Below, in pieces: positions 25,188-34,274 of a stretch of 59,920 nucleotides of DNA. This DNA comes from Aminobacter ciceronei. GTDB taxonomy: Bacteria > Pseudomonadota > Alphaproteobacteria > Rhizobiales > Rhizobiaceae. A program made the translations under genes and the position numbers. The DNA lies in assembly GCF_014138625.1 (NCBI RefSeq), contig NZ_JACJHY010000037.1, positions 1 through 59,920 on the forward strand. The letters run 5' to 3'. Under the pieces are notes generated by a model, which saw only the letters and a list, made by a program, of their open reading frames with translations, searched no databases and was not told the origin of the DNA. Position 1 is the first letter of the stretch, and each line of letters opens with the position of its first letter.

Positions 25188-26105
25188 ATGGAAAGGCTTC
25201 CGCCGCTCAATGCGCTCAAGGCATTCGAGGTCGCCGCACGCACCGGCAACTTCACGCTGGCGGCGCGTGAACTGGGGGTCTCGTCTGCTGCGGTCAGCCA
25301 GCAGGTGCGCAATCTTGAAGCCTATTTCGGCAAGCAACTGTTTTTGCGCATAGGCAATCGCATCACGCTCACCGATGCCGGCCATGCCATCTATCCGCAG
25401 ACGGCACGCGCCCTAGGAGACATCGCCACGGTGACGTCCCGCATCCTTGAAGGCGAAGTGCGCACGCGGCTGGTGGTCAGCGTTCCTTTCTCCCTGGCCG
25501 AGCACTGGCTGACGCCCCGTCTCGGCATGCTGCTTGCGGAGCAGCCGCGCATGGCGATCGACATTCGTGTCGAGGACGACCCGATCGACATGGCGCGCCA
25601 TGGCACGGATGTGCGCATCAGCTATGGCGACTATCACTATCCCGAACTGGTCAGGGTGAGCCTGCTGCACGACGACGTCCTGCCGGTCTGTTCACCGGAG
25701 TTCCGGCGCCGTCTTGATATCGACACCGGCGATATCGCCGAAGTGCACGACAGCGTCTTCATCCACACCAATTGGGGACCCAATTACGCTTCCCATCCGA
25801 CCTGGTCGGAGTGGTTTGCGGCACAGGGAAGCGCGCTGCGCCCCGACCCGTCGCGGGGACGGCGTGTCGGCCTGTCCAGCCTCGCCATCTCGGCGGCGCG
25901 TCTTGGCCTGGGCATCGCGCTCGGCCAGCGCGTTCTTGCCCGCGCCGACATCGAGGCCGGACGCCTCATGGCGCTGTCTTCCGCCTCGATCAGGCTCGGG
26001 CAGCCCTATTGCGCCTTCGTACCACCGGCCAAAAGACAACGCAGCGATGTCGTCGGCCTGATCGAGCTGTTGAAAGCGGATACTCCGGACACGCCCTTTG
26101 GGTGA
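25188..26105 (+). CDS. LysR-family (GcvA-like) transcriptional regulator
   Basis: The ATG at 25188 with TGGAGG upstream gives a 305-residue LysR protein; the much longer open frame upstream is antisense to other genes. The N-terminal helix-turn-helix reads L-N-A-L-K-A-F-E-V-A-A-R-T-G-N-F-T-L-A-A, then V-S-S-A-A-V-S-Q-Q-V-R-N-L-E, as in the GcvA/AmpR subgroup. The C-terminal ~210 residues form the effector-binding domain. It is divergent from the oxygenase/binding-protein pair with a 102-base gap, the usual arrangement for a regulator and its target. The effector is probably the transported compound. A strong hairpin follows the stop codon. Confidence 0.9.
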   Translation: MERLPPLNALKAFEVAARTGNFTLAARELGVSSAAVSQQVRNLEAYFGKQLFLRIGNRITLTDAGHAIYPQTARALGDIATVTSRILEGEVRTRLVVSVPFSLAEHWLTPRLGMLLAEQPRMAIDIRVEDDPIDMARHGTDVRISYGDYHYPELVRVSLLHDDVLPVCSPEFRRRLDIDTGDIAEVHDSVFIHTNWGPNYASHPTWSEWFAAQGSALRPDPSRGRRVGLSSLAISAARLGLGIALGQRVLARADIEAGRLMALSSASIRLGQPYCAFVPPAKRQRSDVVGLIELLKADTPDTPFG

Positions 26106-26120
26106 TGTTCCGAGACGTCA

Positions 26121-26159
26121 GCTGCCGGCGACCGCGACGTGCGGAAGCTCGCCGGCAGC
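26121..26159 (+). terminator. Nested hairpin after the LysR gene
   Basis: Perfect 11-base arms GCTGCCGGCGA (26121-26131) and TCGCCGGCAGC (26149-26159) enclose a smaller CCGC/GCGG stem. It begins 15 bases after the LysR stop codon. There is no U-tract, so it may act with Rho or simply protect the 3' end. Confidence 0.55.
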
Positions 26160-26189
26160 GTCTGCTTTCAGGCGGTGGCAACCTCCATG

Positions 26190-26544
26190 GCCGGCGCGCG
26201 GGCGCGAAGCTGTCCCTCGGTGTCGTACACAAACGGCAACGGCGAATCCAAGGACATCGAAGCTGTCTTGATGTGGTGGCGCAAGGCAGCGGATCAGGGC
26301 CATGCTGTCGCCCCTTACAATCTCGGTACGGTTTTTTTACAACGGCATTGATTTGGCAAGGGACTACGAAGAGGCGGCGCGCTGGTTCAGCAAGGCTGCG
26401 GCCCAAGGTGATGCGGACGCCCAGGCACGTTTGAATTCGATGAGGGAGCTGATCCGTCGCAGGATACGCTGTAGTTTTTGTTGCGTGTTTTCCATTCGGG
26501 CCGATCCGGCGGCTTTGGGGCCGGTTGCGGTCTGGCAGCTTTAG
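26190..26544 (+). pseudogene. Frameshifted Sel1-repeat protein fragment
   Basis: Three frames carry successive pieces of Sel1-like repeats. G-A-K-L-S-L-G-V comes first, then Y-T-N-G-N-G-E-S-K-D-I-E and W-W-R-K-A-A-D-Q-G-H-A-V, then Y-N-G-I-D-L-A-R-D-Y-E-E-A-A-R-W-F-S-K-A-A-A-Q-G. The first shift is near 26226. The second is at a run of seven T (26332-26338), where one base fewer restores the frame. Sel1 proteins are solenoid adaptors. No start is visible and the 5' part is missing, so this is a decayed remnant. After the last repeat the frame runs on to a stop at 26544. Confidence 0.65.
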
Positions 26545-26709
26545 GCGTCCAAAATGCGAAAACGGACATTCAGCCCCGAGTGACTCATAGGCTCCCAACC
26601 TGGACATCCCGCTTTGCCGCGCCGGTTTGAAAGCTAAGCGACATCGGCCTACTGATGAGGTTTTCGCAAACCTTTGCACGGTGCGACTAGCCCGTCGCGG
26701 GAGTAGATC

Positions 26710-28197
26710 ATGTTGAAAGCTACCGAAGAGGAAGTCGAGGAAGTCCGGGAATATTTTGAATGGCAGGCGCCCGACCTCGAAGTGACTTTCATGCAGAAGG
26801 TTTACTCGGAAACCGTTCTCAACACCTGCCACGACGTGTGGGACATCCACACCAACAAGGATCGCTGGTGGGTCATCACGGGCGGCACAAACCTCTACTC
26901 TCAGGAGCAATTCCCCAATATGGACCTTGCTCTGACCTTCCATATTGGCCTGATGTTCCGCATCCCGCGTACGGAAAAACAACAGGAAGGCGATCTTCGA
27001 ATCCTTCCGTTCGGTCCTGTCTTCGAGAAGATAGAAGAAGCTGGCACCGCCGTGACACAAGCGCGAAACCTCTCGGACTATCAGGCCGTCGGCGTTCGCT
27101 GCCGCGAGGCGCTACTCGAGCTGATCGGCGTCGCGCAGGACGCGGCAATGTGGTCAGACACACCGCCACAGCGTGCGAACTTCCGAGCGTGGACGGAGAT
27201 CATCTGCAACGGTCTTTTGCCGGGCGACACCAATAAAGAGCGTCGCGGGGCCCTCAAGAGCGCGCTCGAGTCTGCATGGACGGTTTCAAACTGGCTGACG
27301 CATTCAAAGTCGGCCACGTGGATTGATGCCGACATGGCGCAATCGCTGATCCAACACGCCATCGGCATGGCGACATCATTGATCATTCGCGAGTTGCGCG
27401 GGGTGCCTTCCGAATGCCCGAACTGCGGCTCGCCCCATCTCGAACCCGACCACGGCGAAAATACTGAGGCACCGGGCATACTTTGGGAACGGCCACTCTG
27501 CGCCGATTGCGGATGGGCCGGCAGGCCCGTTCCAATCCTCGACCTTGAGGATGGGCAGCCCATCATCACACGCGAAGGCAAAGAAACCGTCGAGTGCAGC
27601 ATAATGACAGTACCGCTGCGCACGATTCTGAAGCCGGGAAATCCCACCATCGAGCCGCTGAAGACAGAAACCGGACCACCGGAGCACGTCGTCTATTTTG
27701 CCTATGGGTCCAATATGTCGACCGCCCGGCTGCGCGAGCGCATGCCGAGTTGCAAACCACTCGGCATCGCTACCTTGCCGGGTCATGCGCTCCGTTTTCA
27801 TAAGCGCAGCACGGATAAGTCCGGGAAGTGCAACGCATTTGCCAGTGAAGGCGATAGGAGTGTGATCGGGGTCCTATTCAGCTTCGATCCTGCCGAGCGT
27901 GCCAAACTGGACAAGGCCGAAGGCGTTGGTAACGGCTACGAGCACGCGACGGTCACGGTCATTAATGAAAAGGGTCGCAGGCAAAAGGTCCTTACCTATC
28001 TCGCCACCCCCGACTACATCGACGACAACCTCAAACCCTATGGCTGGTACAAGGATTTTGTGCTTGCAGGTGGCAAGGAACACGGTTTGCCCTCGGAGTA
28101 TATTACTGAATACATTCAGTCGGTTGAGGCGATCGAAGATCCAAACAAGAGCCGGGACAATCGGCAGCGGACCACGCTCCGAAGTCCCGGGCAGTGA
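26710..28197 (+). CDS. Fusion: helical domain, Zn ribbon, gamma-glutamylcyclotransferase
   Basis: The 495-residue protein has at least three parts. Residues 1-230 are mostly helical, with V-R-C-R-E-A-L-L-E-L and S-N-W-L-T-H-S (193-199), a layout like HEPN-type helices but lacking the usual Arg of R-x4-6-H. A zinc ribbon follows (C236-P-N-C239 and C264-A-D-C267). Residues 327-470 are a gamma-glutamylcyclotransferase-like domain with Y-G-S-N (332-335) and the catalytic-type Glu404 in L-D-K-A-E-G-V. That fold releases 5-oxoproline from gamma-glutamyl compounds. The gene stands alone, with an ATG at 26710. The mixed architecture suggests a toxin, defence or modification role, but no function is assigned. 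Confidence 0.65.
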   Translation: MLKATEEEVEEVREYFEWQAPDLEVTFMQKVYSETVLNTCHDVWDIHTNKDRWWVITGGTNLYSQEQFPNMDLALTFHIGLMFRIPRTEKQQEGDLRILPFGPVFEKIEEAGTAVTQARNLSDYQAVGVRCREALLELIGVAQDAAMWSDTPPQRANFRAWTEIICNGLLPGDTNKERRGALKSALESAWTVSNWLTHSKSATWIDADMAQSLIQHAIGMATSLIIRELRGVPSECPNCGSPHLEPDHGENTEAPGILWERPLCADCGWAGRPVPILDLEDGQPIITREGKETVECSIMTVPLRTILKPGNPTIEPLKTETGPPEHVVYFAYGSNMSTARLRERMPSCKPLGIATLPGHALRFHKRSTDKSGKCNAFASEGDRSVIGVLFSFDPAERAKLDKAEGVGNGYEHATVTVINEKGRRQKVLTYLATPDYIDDNLKPYGWYKDFVLAGGKEHGLPSEYITEYIQSVEAIEDPNKSRDNRQRTTLRSPGQ

Positions 28198-28419
28198 GAC
28201 TGCGGTGTCGGAGTAGTCTGCGGACACTTCTGGGGCGAGGAAGGGGCCGGGAGCAGTCGGTCCGCTGTCGGGGCGAGCTCGGCGGATAGCTGACATTCGC
28301 CAACGCCTCGGCGGCCGGGACATGGCCGCGCTCAACCTAGACGTCCGACCTGACTTGTCAGCCAAAAGAAGAAGTGCTGGTTTGTGGTGGAGGGCGTACT
28401 CACTTCCGGTAGCACGATG

Positions 28420-28557
28420 TCATCCGAGGTTGATAACGACCCGAAGCTCGCCGGATTTCAACTCCTGCTCGATCAGGTGCCGTGAGAGCAGTGTATTACC
28501 CATGCTGGCAAGCGCCGCCTCGATGATTATCGAGATTGATCGAAGCGGTGCGCCAAT
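28420..28557 (-). pseudogene. C-terminal fragment of a LysR-type regulator
   Basis: On the minus strand about 45 codons read A-A-L-A-S-M-G-N-T-L-L-S-R-H-L-I-E-Q-E-L, then K-S-G-E-L-R-V-V and a stop. This is the end of a LysR effector-binding domain (typically A-x-x-G-x-G-x-A-L-L-P-R-x-L-I-x-x-E-L-x-x-G-x-L). No upstream part or DNA-binding domain is present, so it is a relic. It lies in the ~390-base gap between the fusion gene and the RidA gene, otherwise without visible genes. Confidence 0.5.
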
Positions 28558-28591
28558 CCCTGCGGGCCAGCTAGGTTGCAGACCTCGGTCG

Positions 28592-28993
28592 TTAGTCGTC
28601 GATCACCGCCATGGCGTCCAGTTCGACTAGGCAACGAGGATCGTGCAGCACTGCTTGCACGCGTGAGCGCACCGGCCAATTCGCCTTGAAATGCCGGGCA
28701 TAGACCTCGTTGAATACGTTGCCGTGGCGGCAGTCGGCGTCGCCGTTGCGGGCATCCGACAGAAATGCCGTCAACTGTACGACATCGTCGAGGCTCGCAC
28801 CGCCTGCCTCCAGCGTCCGGCGCAGGTTGGCAATGGCTCTGTCGAGCTGTTCGGCGAAACTTCCGCTCCAGTTGCCGTCGTCGCCGCGCCCCGCCTGCGC
28901 CGACACGAAGACGAACGTGCCTTCCGTTTTGACGATGTCGGAAAAGTAGGGATATTTGGCCGGATGATCGGGAAGAGTGATCGCTTGTTTCAT
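28592..28993 (-). CDS. RidA-family enamine/imine deaminase (copy 1)
   Basis: RidA proteins hydrolyse reactive enamines and imines released by PLP enzymes and amino-acid oxidising enzymes, giving ketoacids and ammonia. The 133-residue product has the family core, including A-I-A-N-L-R-R-T-L-E-A-G-G-A-S-L-D-D-V, F-N-E-V-Y-A-R-H-F, and the P-V-R-S-R-V segment with the substrate-carboxylate Arg. Compared with copy 2 at 35182 it has about eight extra residues (G-D-A-D-C-R-H-G) between D-A-R and V-F-N-E. It is the last gene of the nine-gene operon, 99 bases after the proline-racemase-family gene. Confidence 0.88.
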   Translation of the reverse strand: MKQAITLPDHPAKYPYFSDIVKTEGTFVFVSAQAGRGDDGNWSGSFAEQLDRAIANLRRTLEAGGASLDDVVQLTAFLSDARNGDADCRHGNVFNEVYARHFKANWPVRSRVQAVLHDPRCLVELDAMAVIDD

Positions 28994-29092
28994 GTATATG
29001 TCCCCGAATAATGCCTTTGCGAGCGAATGCTCTGTTTGGCGATAAAGCGTTGCTGCGTTGCGCGTGATGAAGGCGGCCGTGATCTCACGCCT

Positions 29093-30127
29093 TCAGAAGC
29101 TTTTCGTTACCGGCCACGTGTCGGAGAGCCGGTATCCGGTGGGAAACGGATCGCACGGGTCGAGCATGTGCTGGTGCGTGCCGGTTATCCAAGCGCGGCC
29201 TGAGATGATCGGAGAGATTGCAGGCCGGCCGGCGAGATCAACTTCGCGGTCGATGACACAATCGAACTCCGTGCCGACGATCGAAATGCCCCTAAATCGG
29301 TCGCCGACCTGCATTTCTCCCCTGGCGTGCATCACCGCCATGCGAGCCGAACAACCGGTGCCGCAAGGCGAGCGATCGATCTTTCCCGGCTGGATTGCAA
29401 CGGCACTGGCACCGCTGAGCACGCCCTCTCGGTAATGGACGGGCTCCGTTACCTGGCAGAACGATATGTGGTTCCACCCGTTAACCGGATGCGAGAAGCC
29501 GATTTGCTCGTTCGCGGCGTTCGTCAGACGAACCCCCACTTCGGCGATGTCGCGCGCCTGGTTGGGCTTGATCTCAAGCCCAAGAAGGGATGCATCGACG
29601 ATAACGAAGCTGTCGCCGCCCCAGGCGGTGTCAACCTTGATGGTGCCAATACCAGCAACTTCCAGCATAACGTCCAGCCTGTCGGCGAACGACGGGTGGT
29701 TGCGGACACGGATGCGCTCGGCCTTGCCATTGCGGCAGTCTGCCTCCACTTCGATCAGGCCGCCGGGGGGCTCGAGTACCAGCCGCGTGATCGGCTCCTG
29801 CATCGGAACGATGCCGCATTCCAGCAGCACTGTCGAAACGCACATTGAATTCGAGCCGGACATCGGCGGCGTGTCGGCCGGCTCCATGATGATCCATCCC
29901 ATGTGCGCACGCGGATCTTTCGGCGGCACCAGCAGATTCACGTGACGAAAAACACCACCCCTCGGCTCGTTCAGGACGAAATTGCGAAGGCTCTCGTCTT
30001 TCGCAATGAACTGCGCCTGTTCCCAGATTGAAGCTCCAGGCGGCGGCGCCACGCCACCGATGATAACGTCTCCTGCCTCGCCCTCGGCATGGCTGCTGAC
30101 GATCTGAACAAGCCGATCGGAACGCAT
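29093..30127 (-). CDS. Proline-racemase-family enzyme (hydroxyproline epimerase/dehydratase type)
   Basis: This superfamily includes proline racemase, 4-hydroxyproline 2-epimerase and trans-3-hydroxyproline dehydratase, which use a pair of residues across the substrate. The 344-residue protein has P-M-S-G-S-N-S-M-C, where the first catalytic position is Ser90 instead of Cys, and D-R-S-P-C-G-T-G with Cys255 in the second. A Ser/Cys pair is known in the hydroxyproline epimerase/dehydratase branch, not in true proline racemases. Its ATG overlaps the stop of the upstream ornithine-cyclodeaminase-family gene (TGATG). A dehydratase product (pyrroline-2-carboxylate) would be the substrate of that neighbour; this is inference. 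Confidence 0.82.
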   Translation of the reverse strand: MRSDRLVQIVSSHAEGEAGDVIIGGVAPPPGASIWEQAQFIAKDESLRNFVLNEPRGGVFRHVNLLVPPKDPRAHMGWIIMEPADTPPMSGSNSMCVSTVLLECGIVPMQEPITRLVLEPPGGLIEVEADCRNGKAERIRVRNHPSFADRLDVMLEVAGIGTIKVDTAWGGDSFVIVDASLLGLEIKPNQARDIAEVGVRLTNAANEQIGFSHPVNGWNHISFCQVTEPVHYREGVLSGASAVAIQPGKIDRSPCGTGCSARMAVMHARGEMQVGDRFRGISIVGTEFDCVIDREVDLAGRPAISPIISGRAWITGTHQHMLDPCDPFPTGYRLSDTWPVTKSF

Positions 30128-31158
30128 CAAGTCACCTCATCAATAGCTGGCCTGTCCGCACACAATCCGTGCGTTGGCGACACGACCGGAGTTTCATATG
30201 GCAATGAATGATAGATCAGCCGCGCAGTGATCAGATCGGCGAGCGAACTCCCGACCGCCTTGAAGAGCGTTATGTCCCGGTCATTGCTTCGGCCGACGAC
30301 CGTACCGCGGCACAGGTCGGCAATGGTGCCCCTTATGTGATTGGCATCGATTGCTCCCGCCTCGATTGGCTGGATCAAGTCGCCGGTTTCATGAAGGGCG
30401 TCGAGCGTGTCGACATATAGGGCTGCCTTGGCGATGAGCCTATCGTCGGCCTCTCGCATCTTCGGCGTGAATGAGCCGATGAGATCGACATGCGTCCCAG
30501 GTCGAACCCAATCCCCGTCGAACAGCGGCTCGGTAGCGAGCGTGGCCGCCGAAACAATGTCTGCGGACGCCACGGCTGCTTGGACGTCGTCGACAATCGA
30601 TGTCTCGAAACCCTGGCGCTTGAGTTCGCCAGCGAGGCTCGCCGCGCTATCGCGCCGGATATCCCAGATCATCACCCGCTCGATCGGACGGACGGTCCGC
30701 ATTGCCTCGGGCACAAGGCTGGCGACCCTTCCGGCACCAAATAGGAGCAGCGTGCCCGCATCGACCCGCGATAGGAAACGCGCACCCAATGCGGCCGTCG
30801 CCGCGGTGCGCCTGGCGGTAATCACATTGCCGTCGATCAGCGCGACCTCTTGCCCGGTATCGGCATCGAAGAGCAGGTAGGTGGATGCCAAGCCGGGAAG
30901 TCTTTTGGCAGTGTTGCCGGGATAAACGGTCACCAGCTTGACACCGAGCAGCCGGCCAGGTCCCGCGACGCTGTCCCAGGCTGGCATGAGCAGCAACGTT
31001 GAGTCCGGCTGCCCCGGACTTGCAATGACGTGGTGGTGTCTAAGCGGCGCCTCGCAGCCGACGGGGAAGCCAGCCGCCAAAGCGTCGACCAGTTCGCGGA
31101 AGCCGAGGCCCGCTTTCGACTGAGCTTCGTCGATGAACCGTATGTTCTTCACATTCAC
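30127..31158 (-). CDS. Ornithine cyclodeaminase / mu-crystallin family reductase
   Basis: The family covers ornithine cyclodeaminase, alanine dehydrogenase and NAD(P)H-dependent pyrroline-2-carboxylate (ketimine) reductases. The 343-residue protein has the family's N-terminal substrate region, with L-L-L-M-P-A-W and [11 protein letters not shown], and an NAD-binding fold beginning [10 protein letters not shown]. It is coupled to the proline-racemase-family gene, which favours pyrroline-2-carboxylate reduction to L-proline rather than ornithine cyclisation. The EutC protein of ectoine breakdown also belongs here, so an ectoine-like substrate remains possible. It follows the ABC ATPase gene by 39 bases. 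Confidence 0.83.
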   Translation of the reverse strand: MNVKNIRFIDEAQSKAGLGFRELVDALAAGFPVGCEAPLRHHHVIASPGQPDSTLLLMPAWDSVAGPGRLLGVKLVTVYPGNTAKRLPGLASTYLLFDADTGQEVALIDGNVITARRTAATAALGARFLSRVDAGTLLLFGAGRVASLVPEAMRTVRPIERVMIWDIRRDSAASLAGELKRQGFETSIVDDVQAAVASADIVSAATLATEPLFDGDWVRPGTHVDLIGSFTPKMREADDRLIAKAALYVDTLDALHETGDLIQPIEAGAIDANHIRGTIADLCRGTVVGRSNDRDITLFKAVGSSLADLITARLIYHSLPYETPVVSPTHGLCADRPAIDEVT

Positions 31159-31197
31159 TACCTGAGTTTCAAGATAATCGGATCAGCGGCCGCGACA

Positions 31198-32019
31198 TCA
31201 ACGTTTGACGGCGTTGAGGAAGGCTTTCGTGCGCACATTGTCCGGCGAGGCGAATAGCTTGGCCGGCTTGCCCTCCTCCACGATCCTTCCCTTCTCCATG
31301 AAGATCACACGGTCGGCGATATCGCGGGCAAAACCCATCTCGTGGGTGACGACCAGCATGGCCATCTTTGTCTCGTGCGCCAGGCTGTGGACCACATCGA
31401 GCACTTCTCCGATAACTTCCGGATCGAGCGCCGACGTGATCTCGTCAAAAAGCATGATCTGCGGCTTCATCGCCAGCGCCCTGGCGATGGCCACGCGCTG
31501 CTGTTGGCCGCCCGACAGCTCTGAAGGGTAGGATGCGCCCTTTTCCTTCAACCCAACCCGTTCGAGTAGGCTTTCGGCCAGCGCCTTGGCGTCGGGCTTC
31601 GGCATCCGCAAGACCTGGACCGGCGCCTCCATGACGTTGGCAAGCGCTGTCATGTGCGGGAAAAGATTGAACTGCTGGAAAACCATGCCGATTTTGGCGC
31701 GCAGCGGTGCGACATCGCTTTCGCGCAATCCGCGCCCGCCGGCACTGAGAGCGCCGCCGAAAACCTTGATTGTCCCTTCGCTGGGCTTCTCCAGCGTCAT
31801 CAGAAGCCGCAGGATGGTTGTCTTGCCAGATCCGCTCGGACCGATCAGCGACACCCGTTCCGAACGCCCTATCCTCAGGCTTAGATTGTCAATGACGCGC
31901 AGCGCGCCGAACGATTTGGATACCTCTACGAATTCGACCGCAGGCAGCTCGGATGCAGGGCTTTCAAGCTTGTCCAACACATGACCTCCCTTGGGGATGA
32001 CGGCAATGCCCATGACCAT
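31198..32019 (-). CDS. Polar amino acid ABC transporter ATPase (GlnQ-like)
   Basis: The 273-residue ATPase has Walker [10 protein letters not shown], the Q-loop in [10 protein letters not shown], the ABC signature [10 protein letters not shown] and Walker [12 protein letters not shown]. The Walker B context E-I-T-S-A-L-D, rather than the common E-P-T-S-A-L-D, and an H-loop T-H-E-M-G place it in the polar amino acid subfamily. It powers import by the two permeases encoded just upstream. Two ATGs (32019, 32013) are possible; the second is better spaced from the AGGAAAGG. The first ~25 residues are non-conserved. Confidence 0.92.
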   Translation of the reverse strand: MVMGIAVIPKGGHVLDKLESPASELPAVEFVEVSKSFGALRVIDNLSLRIGRSERVSLIGPSGSGKTTILRLLMTLEKPSEGTIKVFGGALSAGGRGLRESDVAPLRAKIGMVFQQFNLFPHMTALANVMEAPVQVLRMPKPDAKALAESLLERVGLKEKGASYPSELSGGQQQRVAIARALAMKPQIMLFDEITSALDPEVIGEVLDVVHSLAHETKMAMLVVTHEMGFARDIADRVIFMEKGRIVEEGKPAKLFASPDNVRTKAFLNAVKR

Positions 32020-32027
32020 ACCTTTCC

Positions 32028-32678
32028 TCAGTACGCCAGTTTAAGTTCGATATATTTGATTAGTCTTGAGAAGATATAGCCAATTATGAAATATATAACG
32101 CCTACAATTGTGAGAACCTCAAGATACCTGAATGTCTCCCCTGCATAGTTTAAAGCAGCGCCAAGCAATTCTACAACTGTGATCGTCGCAAGCAGCGATG
32201 CGTGCTTGTACATTGAGATCATATAATTTCCGATCTGTGGAAGAACGATCCGGAACGCCTGCGGAAGTATGATCCGGTACCAGGTTTTTGCTCGGGGCAT
32301 CTGAAGGGCAACGGACGCCTCCCACTGGCCCTTCGGAACGGCGTCGATACCGGCCCTGAAAACTTCCGAGAGGTAGCTGCTGTAGTGGACGCCGAGTCCC
32401 AAGACGCCGGTGACGAGCGGGCTCAGGGAAGGTCCGTAGAGCGGCAGCACGTAAAACAGCAGATAAAGCTGGATCAGCAGCGGCGTGCTGCGGATCACGG
32501 TAACGAACAGGTCGATGACCATGACGATCGCGCGGTTGCTGCCGCGCCGCGCGATCGCAAGGACAAGACCGAGTGCGAGCGCCAGCAGGAATCCGGCCGC
32601 GGTGGCCTGCAGCGTGACCACGGTTCCCCGCAGCAAGGCTGGAAGCACGTCCAACATGGTTTGCAGACTGAAGGTCAT
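32028..32678 (-). CDS. Polar amino acid ABC permease (with AT-rich 3' part)
   Basis: The 216-residue inner-membrane permease belongs to the HisMQ/GlnP type, with about five helices and the [22 protein letters not shown] coupling loop that contacts the ATPase. The ATG at 32678 overlaps the stop of the other permease gene (ATGA). The last ~45 codons (32030-32170) are strikingly AT-rich and use codons unlike the rest of the gene and its neighbours, while still encoding a sensible C-terminal helix. This points to a recombination junction inside the gene. Confidence 0.9.
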   Translation of the reverse strand: MTFSLQTMLDVLPALLRGTVVTLQATAAGFLLALALGLVLAIARRGSNRAIVMVIDLFVTVIRSTPLLIQLYLLFYVLPLYGPSLSPLVTGVLGLGVHYSSYLSEVFRAGIDAVPKGQWEASVALQMPRAKTWYRIILPQAFRIVLPQIGNYMISMYKHASLLATITVVELLGAALNYAGETFRYLEVLTIVGVIYFIIGYIFSRLIKYIELKLAY

Positions 32679-33340
32679 GTCGTTGGCACCCTTGTCTTCC
32701 ATTTGCCACCCGCCCGCTTTTCGAGATTGCGGTTGAGGACAATGAAGGGGATGGCGAGGATCAGGTAGATGACGAAGATCGACAGGTAGATTTCCGTCGG
32801 GTGACCGTAGAACTGTACGAGCTGGGCTCCGGAGAAAGTGAGTTCAGTAATGGTAATCAGGGATACCAGCGACGTCGCCTTCAGCATTTCCAGGGCGTAG
32901 TTGCCAAACGCGGGAAGCATCACCGGAATTGCCTGCGGAATGATGATGCGGCGATAGCGAAGCAGAACCGGCATATTGAGAGCGACCGCCGCGTGGTACT
33001 GACCCTTGTCAACCGACAGGATCGCAGAGCGGACAACTTCGGAGAGATAAGCTCCGAAGTTCAGCGCGAGCACGGCGCAACCTGTCGTGAATGCCTCAAA
33101 CCTTATCCCTACCAGTGGCAGCACGAAGAAAAAGTAGAAGATCTGCACTAGCGAGGAGGTGTTTCTGAACACCTCGACGTAAATCGTGAGCGGGACGGAC
33201 ACCCAACGCGACGGAATAAGCCGGGCGAGTCCGACGGCGAAGCCCACCGCCAGCGCGGCGGCGCCTGACATCACCGTGAGCAGCACGGTGACGAGCGCGC
33301 CGCGCAGCAACGCGGGATAGATCTGGAGCACGAAATCCAT
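32675..33340 (-). CDS. Polar amino acid ABC permease
   Basis: A 221-residue HisMQ-type permease with five hydrophobic helices. The ATPase-contacting loop is Y-H-A-A-V-A-L-N-M-P-V-L-L-R-Y-R-R-I-I-I-P-Q-A. It pairs with the 32028 permease to form the membrane channel fed by the binding proteins at 33358, 34275 and possibly 39179. It starts at ATG 33340, 17 bases after the binding-protein gene, and its stop overlaps the next start. The C terminus is basic, as is usual on the cytoplasmic side. Confidence 0.92.
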   Translation of the reverse strand: MDFVLQIYPALLRGALVTVLLTVMSGAAALAVGFAVGLARLIPSRWVSVPLTIYVEVFRNTSSLVQIFYFFFVLPLVGIRFEAFTTGCAVLALNFGAYLSEVVRSAILSVDKGQYHAAVALNMPVLLRYRRIIIPQAIPVMLPAFGNYALEMLKATSLVSLITITELTFSGAQLVQFYGHPTEIYLSIFVIYLILAIPFIVLNRNLEKRAGGKWKTRVPTT

Positions 33341-33357
33341 GTTGATACGGACCTCGC

Positions 33358-34245
33358 CTATTTCGGTTCACAAAGTTCGGCGGTTGTAACGTCTTCGGTC
33401 GCAAGGTCGTCCTTGGTGAAGCCGAAAGGCTCGAGCAGCTTTAGCAATTCGCCTGATTGCTTCGCCTGCTTCAACCATCCGTTCCACGCGGCAAGGAGTT
33501 CGGGATCCGACTTGCGAAAACCGATCGCCCCGTATCCGACGACAGGTGCCCCGTTCTTGTCTACCGGCGGCTTGGACATAGCGACATATTGTAGTTCGGG
33601 ATGCTCTCCATTCGCCAGCAATCCGCGCCCCGTGATCGACGTAAACATCAGGACGTCGACGCGTTCCGCCTTGAGCCCGGCGGTTGCTGTCGGCAGGTCA
33701 GGGAAGATGACCGTTTGCGCATCAGGAACTCCGTTGATGCTTGCATATTCCCTTTCAGTGCCGCCACCGACAACGCCAAGGCGCATCTTGGGATCGGCGA
33801 TTATGTCGTCGAGGCTCTTGAGGTTCGAAGGATTGCCGGCGCGCGTCAGGAATGCCTGAGTGCTTTTCCACTCCGGTTCGCCGAACGCGATCTGTTCGCA
33901 GCGTGCCGGTCTGATCTGCATTCCCGCAGCGATGAAGTCGAACCGCTCGGCCTCCAGCGCCGGGATCATGGATACGAACTGGGTCAACACGCCGTCCATC
34001 CCCTCGACGCCAACAGAATTCAGAAAGGCCCTTACGACGGCGGGTTCAACTCCGGATAGCTCGCCAGCATCCGACACGTAGCCCCACGGCTTGAAGTTCG
34101 AGAACCCCACCCGCGCGAAGCCATTTTGTTTGATCTTGGTGAGCGTGGTGATGCTTTCAGACTGCGCGAGTGACAAGCCAGGCGAGAAGACTGTTGTCGT
34201 CGCGACGATCGCAGCGAGTATGCTGCGGCGTGAGATGCCTTTCAT
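33358..34245 (-). CDS. EhuB-like family 3 solute-binding protein (A)
   Basis: The 295-residue periplasmic protein starts at ATG 34245 (AAGGAG upstream) with a signal peptide containing two Arg (S-R-R-S-I-L) and cleavage near L-A-Q. Family 3 binding-protein features follow: F-K-P-W-G-Y-V-S-D-A-G-E-L-S-G-V-E and M-Q-I-R-P-A-R-C-E-Q-I-A-F-G. The P-x-R-C motif is typical of EhuB-type ectoine/hydroxyectoine and related amino-acid-derivative binders. It is the second of two adjacent binding-protein genes and the last before the permeases. Two binders for one channel suggest uptake of more than one related compound. Confidence 0.88.
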   Translation of the reverse strand: MKGISRRSILAAIVATTTVFSPGLSLAQSESITTLTKIKQNGFARVGFSNFKPWGYVSDAGELSGVEPAVVRAFLNSVGVEGMDGVLTQFVSMIPALEAERFDFIAAGMQIRPARCEQIAFGEPEWKSTQAFLTRAGNPSNLKSLDDIIADPKMRLGVVGGGTEREYASINGVPDAQTVIFPDLPTATAGLKAERVDVLMFTSITGRGLLANGEHPELQYVAMSKPPVDKNGAPVVGYGAIGFRKSDPELLAAWNGWLKQAKQSGELLKLLEPFGFTKDDLATEDVTTAELCEPK

Positions 34246-34274
34246 AACGTCGCTCCTTCTAGCTTTGTTTCTTG

